A stretch of 64,000 bases of DNA from Clostridium sp. DSM 17811 (lineage in GTDB: Bacteria; Bacillota; Clostridia; Clostridiales; Clostridiaceae). The stretch covers positions 62,001 through 126,000 of the forward strand of contig NZ_JAHLDU010000011.1 of the NCBI RefSeq assembly GCF_018861905.1. The letters run 5' to 3'. A program made the position numbers and the translations under genes. Shown here piece after piece: positions 51,999-62,497 of the stretch. The notes under the pieces were generated by a model. The model searched no databases and was not told where the DNA came from. It saw only the letters and a list, made by a program, of their open reading frames with translations. Position 1 is the stretch's first letter. Each line of letters starts with the position of its first letter.

Positions 51999-53708
51999 AT
52001 GGAAAATACAAGAGAACAATTAAGAATAGTTGCAGTAGGACATGTAGATCACGGTAAGTCTACAGTAATTGGAAGATTATTGTATGATACAAAATCATTA
52101 CCAGAAGGTGCAATTGAAAAAGTTAAAAGAATTGCTAAAGAAACAGGTAAACCTTTTGAATATGCGTATCTATTGGATGCTTTTGAAGAAGAACAAAAAC
52201 AGGGAATTACAATAGATACAACATCACTTCAATTTCATACAGATAAACGGGATTACGTAATTATAGATGCACCAGGGCATATAGAATTTCTTAAAAATAT
52301 GATTACAGGTGCAGCTAGTGCTGAAGCTGCGCTACTTATAATAGACGCTAAAGAGGGAATACAAGAACAATCTAAAAGACATGGTTATATATTATCACTA
52401 CTTGGTATAAAGCAGGTGTGCGTTGTAGTTAATAAAATGGATCTTATAGATTATAGCCAGGAAAAATTTAATGTCATAAAAAATGAAATGAACGCTTTTC
52501 TAAAAAAATTAAATGTACATCCAATGAGTTATATTCCTATTTCAGCATTTTACGGTGAAAATTTAACTTCAAAATCAGAAAAATTATCTTGGTACAAAGG
52601 AGAAACTGTTCTTGAAGCATTAGATTTATTTACTCAGGAAGAAGGATTAGACGCAAAACCACTAAGATTCCCAATTCAAGATGTATATAAATTTGATAAT
52701 AGAAGAATAATTGCAGGTAGAATAGAAGCAGGTACGCTTAAGGTTGGTGATGAAATTCTTATTTCTCCTTCAAATAGGACTACAAAAGTTAAAAGTATAG
52801 AAGCCTTTGTAGAAAAAGATAGGGTAAGTACAGTAAGCGCAGGAATGTCAGTTGGAATTACTTTTGAAGATGAGTTTTTCAATAAAAGGGGAGAAATAAT
52901 TTCACACATTGATAATGCTCCTGTGATTGCTGATCTTTTTACTACTAATATATTTTGGATGGGAAAAAATAGTTTAGTAAAAGGCAGAAAATATAAGATA
53001 AAACTTGTAACTCAAGAAGTAGAATGTGAAATTGTAGCTTTTAATAAAGTCATAGATGCAAGTACTATAGGAACTTATGAAAATGCAACTGAGGCAAAAA
53101 CTAATGATGTAGCTGAAGTTACTATAAGGACAAAAGAAAAAATATGTTTTGACAAATTTGCAGATAACCAAAATACAGGTAGATTTGTAATAGTAGATGG
53201 TTATGATGTAAGTGGTGGTGGAATTATTTCAGGGGTAGCAGAGTCTACGAGTGTCATAGAAACTACCTTTAGTAAAGATAAACTTAAACTTACTATTAAT
53301 TGTTTTGATGAATATTATTTTGATATTAAAGCACTAGCAATAAAAAAGGAATTGATAAAGGCTACCCAATATAAAATTGGAGATAATGTACCTTTTCTTG
53401 GATCAAGTTATGAATACACAAAAGATTTTGATGTAATTGCATTAAATGCCGGTCTTGCCAGTAAAATAAGAAATGGTAAGTTAATAGATGTTATACCAGT
53501 AGAAAATTACTCATATGAATCTATAGTTATTATAAATGAAAAAGGATTTGGTATTAAACTAACATCACAAAAGGACTTAGTATCATATAAGAATGAATAT
53601 AATAAAGTTATGAATGAGAAGTTTGCAAACAAATGGTTAGAGTTTACTAAATATAGAACAATAAGATTTAGTGATAGTGTAGATGAAACATTAGAATATT
53701 CAATTTAA
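51999..53708 (+). CDS. cysN: Sulfate adenylyltransferase subunit 1 (GTPase)
   Basis: A 569-residue translation-factor-like GTPase whose GTP hydrolysis drives APS formation. G1 is GHVDHGKST (residues about 14-22), G3 DAPGH and G4 NKMD are intact, and beta-barrel domains follow from about 220. The extra C-terminal region (about 440-569) is longer than in enterobacterial CysN and is not an APS kinase, which is encoded separately by cysC. It ends the operon; a terminator follows. Confidence 0.95.
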   Translation: MENTREQLRIVAVGHVDHGKSTVIGRLLYDTKSLPEGAIEKVKRIAKETGKPFEYAYLLDAFEEEQKQGITIDTTSLQFHTDKRDYVIIDAPGHIEFLKNMITGAASAEAALLIIDAKEGIQEQSKRHGYILSLLGIKQVCVVVNKMDLIDYSQEKFNVIKNEMNAFLKKLNVHPMSYIPISAFYGENLTSKSEKLSWYKGETVLEALDLFTQEEGLDAKPLRFPIQDVYKFDNRRIIAGRIEAGTLKVGDEILISPSNRTTKVKSIEAFVEKDRVSTVSAGMSVGITFEDEFFNKRGEIISHIDNAPVIADLFTTNIFWMGKNSLVKGRKYKIKLVTQEVECEIVAFNKVIDASTIGTYENATEAKTNDVAEVTIRTKEKICFDKFADNQNTGRFVIVDGYDVSGGGIISGVAESTSVIETTFSKDKLKLTINCFDEYYFDIKALAIKKELIKATQYKIGDNVPFLGSSYEYTKDFDVIALNAGLASKIRNGKLIDVIPVENYSYESIVIINEKGFGIKLTSQKDLVSYKNEYNKVMNEKFANKWLEFTKYRTIRFSDSVDETLEYSI

Positions 53709-53742
53709 AGTAAATATGAGATTTAACTGAATGAAAAATTGA

Positions 53743-53788
53743 AAGAGCCAATTGTGATGATTAGTAGTCACCTTGATTGGTTCTTTTG
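53743..53788 (+). terminator. Probable terminator of the sulfate operon
   Basis: AGAGCCAAT at 53744 pairs with ATTGGTTCT near 53776-53784 with an internal loop and TGTGA/TCAC extension, followed by TTTTGTT. The stem is imperfect. Confidence 0.6.
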
Positions 53789-53865
53789 TTATGGAGAAAA
53801 TAATTTCATTAGAGCAATTAATGGGATTAGCTTCTATATTTTAAAGTTTTATGATCTAATTGATT

Positions 53866-54008
53866 TTGCAAAATTAAGATGCTTTTGATACAATAAATAG
53901 AGTTATCTATTTTTAATATAAGAATTATATAATTAATTTAATTTATAAGCAATAAAGTAATAAGACATAAAGCTACTAAACAAACACACGCAGTTTAGTA
54001 GCTTTTTT
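53866..54008 (+). promoter_or_regulatory. Promoter plus terminator between cysN and the ATPase gene; possible small RNA or attenuator
   Basis: TTGCAA (53866-53871), a 17-base spacer and TACAAT (53889-53894) form a good promoter. About 70 bases later a 13-bp stem AAAGCTACTAAAC/GTTTAGTAGCTTT (53969-53981 with 53993-54005) runs into a T tract. No coding frame lies between them, so the product would be a roughly 100-base RNA or the attenuated leader of the next gene, which starts 42 bases later. Confidence 0.5.
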
Positions 54009-54049
54009 AAATTATAAAAAATGGTTTATGTAAAATAAAGGAGAGTTAT

Positions 54050-55750
54050 ATGAAAAGTTCGCAAGTTTTGAAAATGGAAATAGATAAAATGGATGGGAAA
54101 AGCTATAGATTATATAAAAATTTAGAGGGAGAATATGATTTTGAAAGTTTTGTGCTTTGTATAGATCATGTTCAAGGAGATCCTTTTGCATCACCATCAA
54201 GAATTAGAGTAATAGTGGATCAGAATATTTCTAAATTTCCAAAAGAAATTTTTGATAATAAAATTAAGAATATTGCAGTAGCCGATTTTTTAACAAGAGA
54301 ATTTCATTATAATATAAATAAATATTCACAGAAGGTTTTTGGGTCTGGAAAAAGTGGATTAATAGCAATAAGTAAATGTCCACAGGAAATATTAGATAGA
54401 ACTTCAATAATTATAGATGAAAATAAAATAGAAGCTAGATTTTATGTTGGATTTCCAGCAAGAGGGAGAAGTGTACTAGCAAGAGAACTTGAAAAAATTT
54501 TATATGATGTTATACCAAATATTGTTGAAAAAACTTTAATATATAAAAACATAGATAGTGAAAAATTAACAAGTAGAGTAACCCTTGTAGAAGATCAAGA
54601 ACATATAAGAAGGTCGCTCACAAGTAGAGGGCTAGTTGCATTTGTGGCTAATGGATCAATATTACCTAGAGAGAGTGGAGTCTCTACAAAAGCACTAAAA
54701 GGGGGTATAGCATTTGCATCACCAAAGGACCTAGAAGTAGAATTTAATACAAAGAGCCATGGTAAAATTCGTGGCATGGGAATTAAGGACGGTATAACAC
54801 TTATAGTAGGTGGAGGATATCATGGTAAATCTACATTATTAAAGGCTTTAGAGCTTGGAGTTTATAATCATATTGAAGGTGATGGTAGAGAACTTGTTAT
54901 AACAGATGAATCAGCCTTAAAGGTGAGAGCAGAAGACAGCAGATGTATAACTAAAACGAATATATCTCTATTTATTAGTAAACTACCTAACGGTAAAGAT
55001 ACAATAGAATTTTCGACAGAAAACGCAAGTGGAAGTACATCACAAGCGGCGAATATCATAGAGGGAATAGAAAGTGGAGCAAAGGTACTATTAATAGATG
55101 AGGATACCTCAGCCACCAATTTTATGATGAGAGATGACTTAATGCAAAAATTAGTTTCCAAGGAAAAGGAACCAATCACACCATTTATAGAAATAGTGAG
55201 ACCTTTGCATAAGCAAAATGGTATTTCAACGATAATGGTAGTAGGAAGTTCAGTAGAGTTTTTTGATGTAGCAGACAGCGTAATTCAATTGGACAACTAT
55301 GAAGCAAAGGATGTTACAAAAGAGGCTAAAAAGTTAAGTCGTGGTAATATAATGCAAAGAATTATTGATAGAGATCTAAAAACAAATGTTATTTTTAATA
55401 GAGTAGTCAAAGCTGGAACTATAACACAAGGGGATAAAGGTATTAAGATGAAAACAATAGGGCTAAGTGTTTTAAGTATAAATCGCGAGGATATAGATTT
55501 AAGGGCTGTGGAACAAATAGTTGACAGTGAACAAGTAAATGCTATTGGAAGTATTATGAAATGGTCAGAAGTAAGTCTTATGAATAAGGGTTTGAATTTT
55601 GGTGACATGGTCGATAATATAATTTGCCAAATAGATAGAGATGGGTTAATATCCATGGATAGATTAAAAGGTGGAAGCGGTAGTTTAGCAATGCCTAGAA
55701 AGCAAGAAATAATGGCGACCTATAATAGATATAGAAAGCTCAAAATATAA
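54050..55750 (+). CDS. Predicted ATPase of the ABC class (PF09818/COG3044 type)
   Basis: A 566-residue protein. The N-terminal half has DHVQGDPFASPSRIRV and FPARGRSVLA, hallmarks of this family. The ABC-like nucleotide site comes later: GGGYHGKST as Walker A (about 258-266), SGSTSQAANI as a signature-like region and VLLIDEDTSATNFM as Walker B. It has no membrane segments and no permease partner. The function is unknown; a distant trypanosome relative (MRB1590) binds RNA. It has a GGAG site and is followed by a PLP aldolase. Confidence 0.87.
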   Translation: MKSSQVLKMEIDKMDGKSYRLYKNLEGEYDFESFVLCIDHVQGDPFASPSRIRVIVDQNISKFPKEIFDNKIKNIAVADFLTREFHYNINKYSQKVFGSGKSGLIAISKCPQEILDRTSIIIDENKIEARFYVGFPARGRSVLARELEKILYDVIPNIVEKTLIYKNIDSEKLTSRVTLVEDQEHIRRSLTSRGLVAFVANGSILPRESGVSTKALKGGIAFASPKDLEVEFNTKSHGKIRGMGIKDGITLIVGGGYHGKSTLLKALELGVYNHIEGDGRELVITDESALKVRAEDSRCITKTNISLFISKLPNGKDTIEFSTENASGSTSQAANIIEGIESGAKVLLIDEDTSATNFMMRDDLMQKLVSKEKEPITPFIEIVRPLHKQNGISTIMVVGSSVEFFDVADSVIQLDNYEAKDVTKEAKKLSRGNIMQRIIDRDLKTNVIFNRVVKAGTITQGDKGIKMKTIGLSVLSINREDIDLRAVEQIVDSEQVNAIGSIMKWSEVSLMNKGLNFGDMVDNIICQIDRDGLISMDRLKGGSGSLAMPRKQEIMATYNRYRKLKI

Positions 55751-55809
55751 AAAGTTACAACAAAAACATAAAGTTAAAATAAACCAATGATGTAGAGAGG
55801 GGAAAATAA

Positions 55810-56838
55810 ATGTATAGTTTTAAAAATGATTATAGTGAAGGCGCTCATCCAAATATACTGAAAGTATTAATGGAATCAAATATGGAGCAAACAGATGGAT
55901 ATGGAGAAGATAAATACTCAATAGGTGCTATTAAATTATTAAAGGATAAAATAAAGTGTAATGATGTTGATATCCATATGCTTTGTGGTGGAACTCAAAC
56001 AAACCTTACGGCCATTTCAGCTTTTTTAAGACCGCATGAGGCTGTCATATCAGCAAATACAGGACATGTATTAGTTCATGAAACTGGAGCAATAGAGGCA
56101 ACTGGTCATAAAGTTATTTCTATAAAAGTAGAGGATGGAAAACTTAAACCTACTCATATACAAATGGTTATAGATGAACATACGGATGAGCACATGGTAA
56201 AGCCTAAGATGGTTTACATATCAAATCCAACAGAAATAGGTACTATATATAAGAAAAAAGAATTAGAAGAGTTATATGGATATTGCACAAAAAGTAATAT
56301 AATTTTGTATATTGATGGAGCAAGGCTTGGATCCGCTTTATGTTCAAAAGAAAATGATATAGAAATTTCAGACTTGCCAAAACTAGCTGATGTTTTTTAT
56401 ATAGGTGGAACTAAAAACGGTGCATTACTGGGTGAGGCCATTGTTATTTGCAAAGAGGGCCTTAAAGAGGATTTTAGATATCATATTAAGCAAAAGGGTG
56501 GATTACTTGCAAAAGGCAGGTTAATAGGTATACAGTTTTTGGAGCTATTTAAAAATGATCTTTATTTTAATTTAGCGAGACATGCTAATTTTATGGCGGA
56601 AAAATTAAAATTAGGAATTAAAGAGTGTGGATATAAATTTTTAATAAATTCATCAACAAATCAAATATTCCCAATATTGCCTAATAAAACAATTGAGAAA
56701 CTTCAAGAAAATTATTTGTTTTTTGTATGGCAAAAAATTGATGAGGATAATTCTGCAGTGCGTTTAGTAACATCTTGGGCAACTAAAGACGAGTCTGTTA
56801 AGTCATTTATAGATGATTTAAAACTAATTAGCAAATAA
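55810..56838 (+). CDS. Low-specificity L-threonine aldolase-like PLP enzyme
   Basis: A 342-residue fold-type I PLP enzyme. FKNDYSEGAHPNIL is the typical start, Lys202 in YIGGTKNGALLG is the PLP lysine, and YIDGARLGSAL holds the cofactor Asp and the Arg. Such enzymes split threonine or allo-threonine to glycine and acetaldehyde, or act on related beta-hydroxy amino acids. GGGG lies seven bases before the ATG. It follows the unknown ATPase by 59 bases and may share its transcript. Confidence 0.88.
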   Translation: MYSFKNDYSEGAHPNILKVLMESNMEQTDGYGEDKYSIGAIKLLKDKIKCNDVDIHMLCGGTQTNLTAISAFLRPHEAVISANTGHVLVHETGAIEATGHKVISIKVEDGKLKPTHIQMVIDEHTDEHMVKPKMVYISNPTEIGTIYKKKELEELYGYCTKSNIILYIDGARLGSALCSKENDIEISDLPKLADVFYIGGTKNGALLGEAIVICKEGLKEDFRYHIKQKGGLLAKGRLIGIQFLELFKNDLYFNLARHANFMAEKLKLGIKECGYKFLINSSTNQIFPILPNKTIEKLQENYLFFVWQKIDEDNSAVRLVTSWATKDESVKSFIDDLKLISK

Positions 56839-57008
56839 GAAAATAGATGATAAATTCAGTTTTACTAGCATAGATTATTGTAGAATACTATTAGTTTATT
56901 GCAATATCGAACTTATTTTATTGCATTTTAGGTGAAAATCATGTATTCTAGTTAATAATGATTAATGAATAATTAAATGGACAAAAGGCTATATAGGGGG
57001 TAATGAAA

Positions 57009-60000
57009 GTGAGAAAGTTTAAAAGAGTACTAGTAGCAAATAGAGGTGAAATTGCAATAAGAATTTTTAGAGCTTGTAATGAGCTTGGAATTCGTACGGT
57101 TGCAATTTACTCTAATGAGGATAAATATTCTCTATTCAAAACTAAGGCAGATGAGGCATATCTAATTGGAAAAAACAGAAGTCCTGTTGAGGCATATTTA
57201 AACATCGAGGAAATAATAAGTATTGCGCTTAAAAAAGGTGTAGATGCTATTCATCCAGGGTATGGTTTTTTATCAGAGAATCCTGAATTTGCAATAAAAT
57301 GTGCTAAAGCAGGTATTGAATTTATTGGACCAACTGCGGAGATGATGGATAGTCTTGGAGATAAAATCAAATCTAAGATTGTGGCAAATGCGGTAGGAGT
57401 GCCCACTATACCTGGAGATAAAAAAGAAGTTGATACAGTTTATGAGGCAAAGGAACTTGCAGAAAAATGTGGATATCCTGTTATGCTAAAAGCAGTCGCC
57501 GGTGGTGGTGGACGAGGCATGAGAATTGTACGCGATGCGAGTGAATTAGAAGCCTCTTATATTAGTGCTAAAAGTGAAGCAAAAAAAGCTTTTGGTGTAG
57601 ACCACCTTTATGTAGAAAAATATCTTGAAAAATCTAAACATATAGAAGTTCAGGTTCTTGGAGACAAGTTCGGAAATATTGTTCATTTACATGAGCGTGA
57701 TTGTTCCATCCAAAGAAGGCATCAAAAGGTTGTAGAATATACTCCTGCATTTTCAATATCACAGGAAAAAAGAGATGAAATTTGTAATGATGCATTAAAA
57801 ATTGCTAAATCAGTAAATTATAGAAGTGCCGGTACATTGGAGTTCTTAGTAGACACTAAGGGAAATCATTATTTTATAGAAATGAACCCTAGAATTCAAG
57901 TTGAGCATACCGTTACAGAAATGGTAACAGGTATTGATATAGTTCAAAGTCAGATACTTATAGCAGAAGATTATGCTTTAAATTCACCTGAAATAGGGAT
58001 TAAATCACAAGAGGATGTACAAGTTAATGGATTTTCTATTCAGTGTCGTATAACTACAGAGGATCCTTCTAATAATTTTGCGCCAGACACAGGTAAAATA
58101 GAAGAATACAGAACTGGTTCTGGTTTTGGAATAAGACTAGATGGAGGTAATGGATTCGCTGGAGCTATAATTAGTCCTTATTATGATAGTTTACTCGTAA
58201 AAAACATATCATGGTCTAGAACTTTTAAAGATGCCATAAAGAAGTCTATTAGAGCTGTAGAGGAAACTAGAATTACAGGAGTAAAGACTAATATAGGTTT
58301 TTTAATTAATGTATTAAATCATCCTACTTTCCTTAAAGGCGAATGTAATACAAATTTTATTGAAGAAAATCCTGAACTTATATCTATTACACCTCAGGCA
58401 GATGAAGAAAGTAGAGTACTTAAATTTATTGGTGAAAAAATGGTTAATGAGAACAATGGTATTAAAAAACTTTATGATGTACCAGTAGTTCCAAAAATAA
58501 TAATGCCAAATGAACTTAGTGGAACAAAACAAATATTAGATCTTCATGGGACAGAAGGACTTTTAAAATGGATTAAAGGACAAAATAAATTGTTATTGAC
58601 TGATACAACAATGAGAGATGCTCAACAATCATTAATGGCAACTAGAGTGAGAACAAAGGACATGTTAAAGATAGCAACCGCTACCTCTGTTTATGGAACT
58701 GATTTGTTTTCTCTTGAAATGTGGGGAGGAGCTACTTTTGATGTTGCATATAGATATTTGAATGAATCTCCCTGGGAGAGATTAACACAACTTAGAAAGA
58801 AAATTCCTAATGTACTTTTTCAGATGCTTATACGTGGAGCGAATGCAGTAGGTTATAAGAATTATCCTGATAATATAGTTCGCGAATTTATTAAAGAATC
58901 AGCGAGCAGTGGTGTTGATGTATTTAGAATATTTGATTCACTAAATTGGCTTAAAGGAATGGAAACTTCAATAGATGAGGTTCTTAAAAGTGATAAGGTT
59001 GCAGAAGCTTGTATTTGTTATACAGGTGATATATTAAATGATAAAAAAAATAAATATAATTTGGATTATTATATAAAACTTGCAAAGGAAATTGAAAAAA
59101 CAGGAGCTCATATATTAGGTATAAAAGATATGTCAGCACTTCTTAAACCTCATGCTGCATTTAAGCTAATTAATGCCTTAAAGCAAGAGGTAGGAATGCC
59201 TATTCATCTTCATACTCATGATACTACAGGAAATGGTGTTGCTACAGTTTTAATGGCAGCTCAAGCAGGTGTTGATATTGTAGATACAGCATTTAACAGT
59301 ATGTCAGGTCTTACTAGTCAGCCAGCTCTAAACTCAGTTGTTGCAGCACTTAAAAATACTGACAGAGATACTGGAATAGACCTTAAAGGGATTCAGGGGA
59401 TTTCAGATTATTGGGATGCTGTAAGACCAGTTTATGACCAATTTAAATCAGATTTGAATTCTGGTTCAGCTGAAATTTATAGATATGAAATCCCAGGAGG
59501 TCAATACTCTAACCTTAAACCACAAGTAGAGAGTTTCGGTTTAGGGCATAAATTTAATGAAATTAAAGAAACATATAAAGTTGTAAATGATATGGTAGGG
59601 GATATTGTAAAGGTAACTCCATCTTCTAAGATGGTTGGAGATTTTGCAATATTTATGGTCCAAAATGACCTTACACCAGAAAATATATATGAAAAAGCAA
59701 TTAAAATGTCCTTCCCAGATTCTGTTGTATCATACTTTAAAGGAATGATGGGTCAACCAATGGGAGGATTTCCAGAGAAACTTCAGAAATTAGTTTTAAA
59801 GGGTGAAGATCCAATTACAGGTAGACCAGGTGAATTATTGCCAGATGAAGATTTTGATATGGTGGAGAAACACTTAATAGAAAAATTTAATATAACTCCA
59901 ACTAAAAAAGATATATTAAGTTATTCATTATATCCAGATGTATTTGATAACTATATTAAATATATTCAGGAGTATGGAGATTTAAGCAGAATTGGAAGCG

Positions 60001-60437
60001 ATATTTTCTTCCACGGACTAAATGAGGGTGAAACTTGTGAGGCTGAAATTGCGGATGGAAAAACCCATATGATAAAATTGCTTCATATTAGTAAATTAGA
60101 TTTAGAAGGTAATAAAGTTCTTGTGTTTGAGGTTGATGGAAATAGACGTGAAATAAAAATCAAAGACAAAAACAACAAGGCTGTGCTAAATTACCAAGTG
60201 TCACAAATGGCAGATCCGTCAAATCCTTTAGAGGTTGGATCTCCAATACCAGGAACAGTTATATCTATACTTGTAGCAGAGGGAGATAAAGTAACTGAAA
60301 ATCAACAATTAATGGTAGTTGAGGCTATGAAAATGGAGACTAGGGTAATTGCCTCAAAGGCAGGTGTAGTTGAGTTAATTAATGTTAAAGAAGGACAACA
60401 GGTAAAGGCTGGGGAACTTTTAATAAATTTAAAATAG
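57009..60437 (+). CDS. pyc: Pyruvate carboxylase
   Basis: A 1142-residue single-chain enzyme that carboxylates pyruvate to oxaloacetate. Domains in order: biotin carboxylase (about 1-450; VANRGEIAIR and KAVAGGGGRGMR), carboxyltransferase (about 525-800; LTDTTMRDAQQSLMATR), and biotin carrier at the end with VEAMKMET, whose Lys is biotinylated. GTG at 57009 is preferred because GGGGG lies eight bases upstream; the ATG at 57003 is only two bases from it. It is a single-gene unit that refills the TCA intermediates used by GDH and GOGAT. Confidence 0.97.
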   Translation: MRKFKRVLVANRGEIAIRIFRACNELGIRTVAIYSNEDKYSLFKTKADEAYLIGKNRSPVEAYLNIEEIISIALKKGVDAIHPGYGFLSENPEFAIKCAKAGIEFIGPTAEMMDSLGDKIKSKIVANAVGVPTIPGDKKEVDTVYEAKELAEKCGYPVMLKAVAGGGGRGMRIVRDASELEASYISAKSEAKKAFGVDHLYVEKYLEKSKHIEVQVLGDKFGNIVHLHERDCSIQRRHQKVVEYTPAFSISQEKRDEICNDALKIAKSVNYRSAGTLEFLVDTKGNHYFIEMNPRIQVEHTVTEMVTGIDIVQSQILIAEDYALNSPEIGIKSQEDVQVNGFSIQCRITTEDPSNNFAPDTGKIEEYRTGSGFGIRLDGGNGFAGAIISPYYDSLLVKNISWSRTFKDAIKKSIRAVEETRITGVKTNIGFLINVLNHPTFLKGECNTNFIEENPELISITPQADEESRVLKFIGEKMVNENNGIKKLYDVPVVPKIIMPNELSGTKQILDLHGTEGLLKWIKGQNKLLLTDTTMRDAQQSLMATRVRTKDMLKIATATSVYGTDLFSLEMWGGATFDVAYRYLNESPWERLTQLRKKIPNVLFQMLIRGANAVGYKNYPDNIVREFIKESASSGVDVFRIFDSLNWLKGMETSIDEVLKSDKVAEACICYTGDILNDKKNKYNLDYYIKLAKEIEKTGAHILGIKDMSALLKPHAAFKLINALKQEVGMPIHLHTHDTTGNGVATVLMAAQAGVDIVDTAFNSMSGLTSQPALNSVVAALKNTDRDTGIDLKGIQGISDYWDAVRPVYDQFKSDLNSGSAEIYRYEIPGGQYSNLKPQVESFGLGHKFNEIKETYKVVNDMVGDIVKVTPSSKMVGDFAIFMVQNDLTPENIYEKAIKMSFPDSVVSYFKGMMGQPMGGFPEKLQKLVLKGEDPITGRPGELLPDEDFDMVEKHLIEKFNITPTKKDILSYSLYPDVFDNYIKYIQEYGDLSRIGSDIFFHGLNEGETCEAEIADGKTHMIKLLHISKLDLEGNKVLVFEVDGNRREIKIKDKNNKAVLNYQVSQMADPSNPLEVGSPIPGTVISILVAEGDKVTENQQLMVVEAMKMETRVIASKAGVVELINVKEGQQVKAGELLINLK

Positions 60438-60454
60438 AATAAAAGGGATATAGG

Positions 60455-60494
60455 AAAAGATAGTAAAACTTTGAAATAAGGTTTACTATCTTTT
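60455..60494 (+). terminator. Terminator of pyc
   Basis: AAAAGATAGTAAAAC pairs with GTTTACTATCTTTT (one bulged A), with a T-rich run after it. Confidence 0.85.
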
Positions 60495-60638
60495 TTATTT
60501 TTTTACGATTAGATGTCTAAGTAAAATAACTAACTAAATAATATGTAATTATACGCTGAAGTATTAAGAATATAATTGTAAAATAAAATACTATTGTGTA
60601 AACGACTAATATATGCTAATATATAATTATAAAAGAAA

Positions 60639-60654
60639 AGAAAAGGTTTTCCTA
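60639..60654 (+). promoter_or_regulatory. LacI-type operator candidate 1
   Basis: AGAAAAGGTTTTCCTA contains the palindrome GAAAA-GG-TTTTC, which has the shape of a LacI-family site. An identical 16-base copy lies exactly 96 bases downstream. Confidence 0.55.
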
Positions 60655-60698
60655 AAAAGAATTATTTGATTTTACATAATTATTTTTAGCTAAACAAG

Positions 60699-60716
60699 CG
60701 TACTTGTAAAAGTACG
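60699..60716. repeat. Short hairpin between the two operator candidates
   Basis: CGTACTT (60699-60705) pairs with AAGTACG (60710-60716) around GTAA. Its role is unknown. The remaining parts of 60495-60906 are AT-rich with no frame. Confidence 0.4.
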
Positions 60717-60734
60717 TATTAAATTTAGAAGTAT

Positions 60735-60750
60735 AGAAAAGGTTTTCCTA
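60735..60750 (+). promoter_or_regulatory. LacI-type operator candidate 2
   Basis: The same AGAAAAGGTTTTCCTA as at 60639. Two identical sites before a transporter gene suit DNA looping by a LacI-family dimer or tetramer such as the product of the gene at 62498. Confidence 0.55.
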
Positions 60751-60906
60751 TAAAAAGTTTGGCGGTAATATTGTGGACATGTTACTTGGAAAATGGATAT
60801 TTTAGTAGATGATATACCCGATGGACTATTTCTACAAAAGTAAAAGAAAATATAAATAAAACAAAGATAGCGTTAACACTATCCAATATACAAGGAGGAA
60901 ATAAAA

Positions 60907-62328
60907 ATGAAACAAGTGAACCAAATGAAACAAAGATTTGCATTTGCAGCAGGTGCATTCGGCCATGACATTTTTTACCAAGCATTGTCAACATATTTCA
61001 TGATTTTCGTTACAAAAGCTATGTTTGCAGGAGCTCCAAAGGAAACACAGATGAAAATGATAGGGTTAGTTACCTCATTAGTTGTAGGTATCAGACTAGT
61101 TGAAATTATCTTTGACCCAATTATTGGTAGCGTTATAGACAACACTAAAACTAAATGGGGGAAATTCCGTCCATGGCTTTGTATTGGTGGAACAATCAGT
61201 GCAATTTGTTTAGCAATGCTATTTACTAACTTCTTTGGACTCGCAACAAGTAACCAAACTTTATTTACAATTCTATTTATTATTGTTTTCATCATATTAG
61301 ACTGTGCTTTTTCATTTAAAGATATTGCATTTTGGTCAATAATCCCTGCACTTAGTGATGATTCGGCAGAACGTGGAAAATTAGCAACATTTGGACGTTT
61401 CGCTTCATCATTAGGGGCAAATGGAACAACACTAGTAGTAATCCCTATAGTTTCATTCTTTACATTAGTAGTTACTGGTCACTCTGGCCAAGGAGCTAGC
61501 GGATGGTTCGCTTTTGGCTTAATAGCTGCAATAATCTATGGTGTTACAAGTTGGATTGTAGCTCTTGGTACAAAAGAACAAGAAAGTGTTTTACGTAAGC
61601 AACACGGGAAAACTTCACTTAAAGATGTATTTACTGCACTTACTAAAAACGACCAATTAATGTGGTTGGCACTAGCATATCTTTTGTTTGCTATTGGGTA
61701 TGTAGCTACAACAGCCGTATTAATGCTTTACTTCCAATATGTAATTGGGAATATATCAGCTTTTTCAATTGTAGGTATTGTAGCTGCAATTTGTGGTATT
61801 ATATCTGTTCCACTTTACCCAATTATCACTAAATATATTTCAAGAAAATATGTTTACATAGTTGGTATTTTATCAATGTTAATTGGATATTTGATACTTT
61901 CCGTAGTCTCAACAAGTTCAATGGCAGTTATTATTATAGGGCTAGTATTCTTCTATTTTCCGTACCAATTAATTTTTCTAGCAGTGCTTATGACAATAAG
62001 TGACTCAGTTGAATACGGACAATGGAAAAATGGAGTTCGTAATGAAGCAGTAACTTTATCTCTTCGTCCATTATTAGATAAACTCGCAGGAGCTTTATCT
62101 AATGGTATCGTAGGTTTCATATCAGTAACGTGTGGTATGATTGGAGATGCACAAGCAAGTGATATAAGCTCTAATGCTATTGTGACATTTAAAATGTGGG
62201 CTTTCTATTTACCAGCAGCATTAATGATTATTTCCGGTGTTATCTTTTTATTCAAAATTAAATTAACAGAAAAGAGACATGCTGAAATAGTAAAAGAATT
62301 AGAAGCATCATTAGCAAAAGTAAACTAA
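60907..62328 (+). CDS. GPH-family (glycoside-pentoside-hexuronide) sugar:cation symporter
   Basis: A 473-residue MFS protein with 12 expected helices. FDPIIGSVIDNTKTKWGKFRPW is the hallmark GPH loop between helices 2 and 3 (residues about 74-95), and FKDIAFWSIIPALSDD and VEYGQWKNGVRNEA are also family blocks. GGAGG precedes the ATG. It is followed by a LacI-family regulator and preceded by two LacI-type sites, but no glycosidase or sugar kinase is adjacent, so the sugar is unknown. Confidence 0.88.
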   Translation: MKQVNQMKQRFAFAAGAFGHDIFYQALSTYFMIFVTKAMFAGAPKETQMKMIGLVTSLVVGIRLVEIIFDPIIGSVIDNTKTKWGKFRPWLCIGGTISAICLAMLFTNFFGLATSNQTLFTILFIIVFIILDCAFSFKDIAFWSIIPALSDDSAERGKLATFGRFASSLGANGTTLVVIPIVSFFTLVVTGHSGQGASGWFAFGLIAAIIYGVTSWIVALGTKEQESVLRKQHGKTSLKDVFTALTKNDQLMWLALAYLLFAIGYVATTAVLMLYFQYVIGNISAFSIVGIVAAICGIISVPLYPIITKYISRKYVYIVGILSMLIGYLILSVVSTSSMAVIIIGLVFFYFPYQLIFLAVLMTISDSVEYGQWKNGVRNEAVTLSLRPLLDKLAGALSNGIVGFISVTCGMIGDAQASDISSNAIVTFKMWAFYLPAALMIISGVIFLFKIKLTEKRHAEIVKELEASLAKVN

Positions 62329-62362
62329 TTTAATTCAATAATTAAAGTATTATTAATACTAA

Positions 62363-62395
62363 AAAGCTGCCTCAAGACAAAATTGAGGTAGCTTT
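62363..62395 (+). terminator. Terminator of the GPH transporter gene
   Basis: AAAGCTGCCTCAA (62363-62375) pairs with TTGAGGTAGCTTT (62383-62395), with one G-T pair. Confidence 0.8.
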
Positions 62396-62497
62396 ATCTT
62401 TACAAATTTTAATTTAAATAGTAATATTTCCATATATGAGTAATTAGTTAACTTAATATAATATATGTAAATTTTCTTGCTTTATAGGGGGGCAAAA

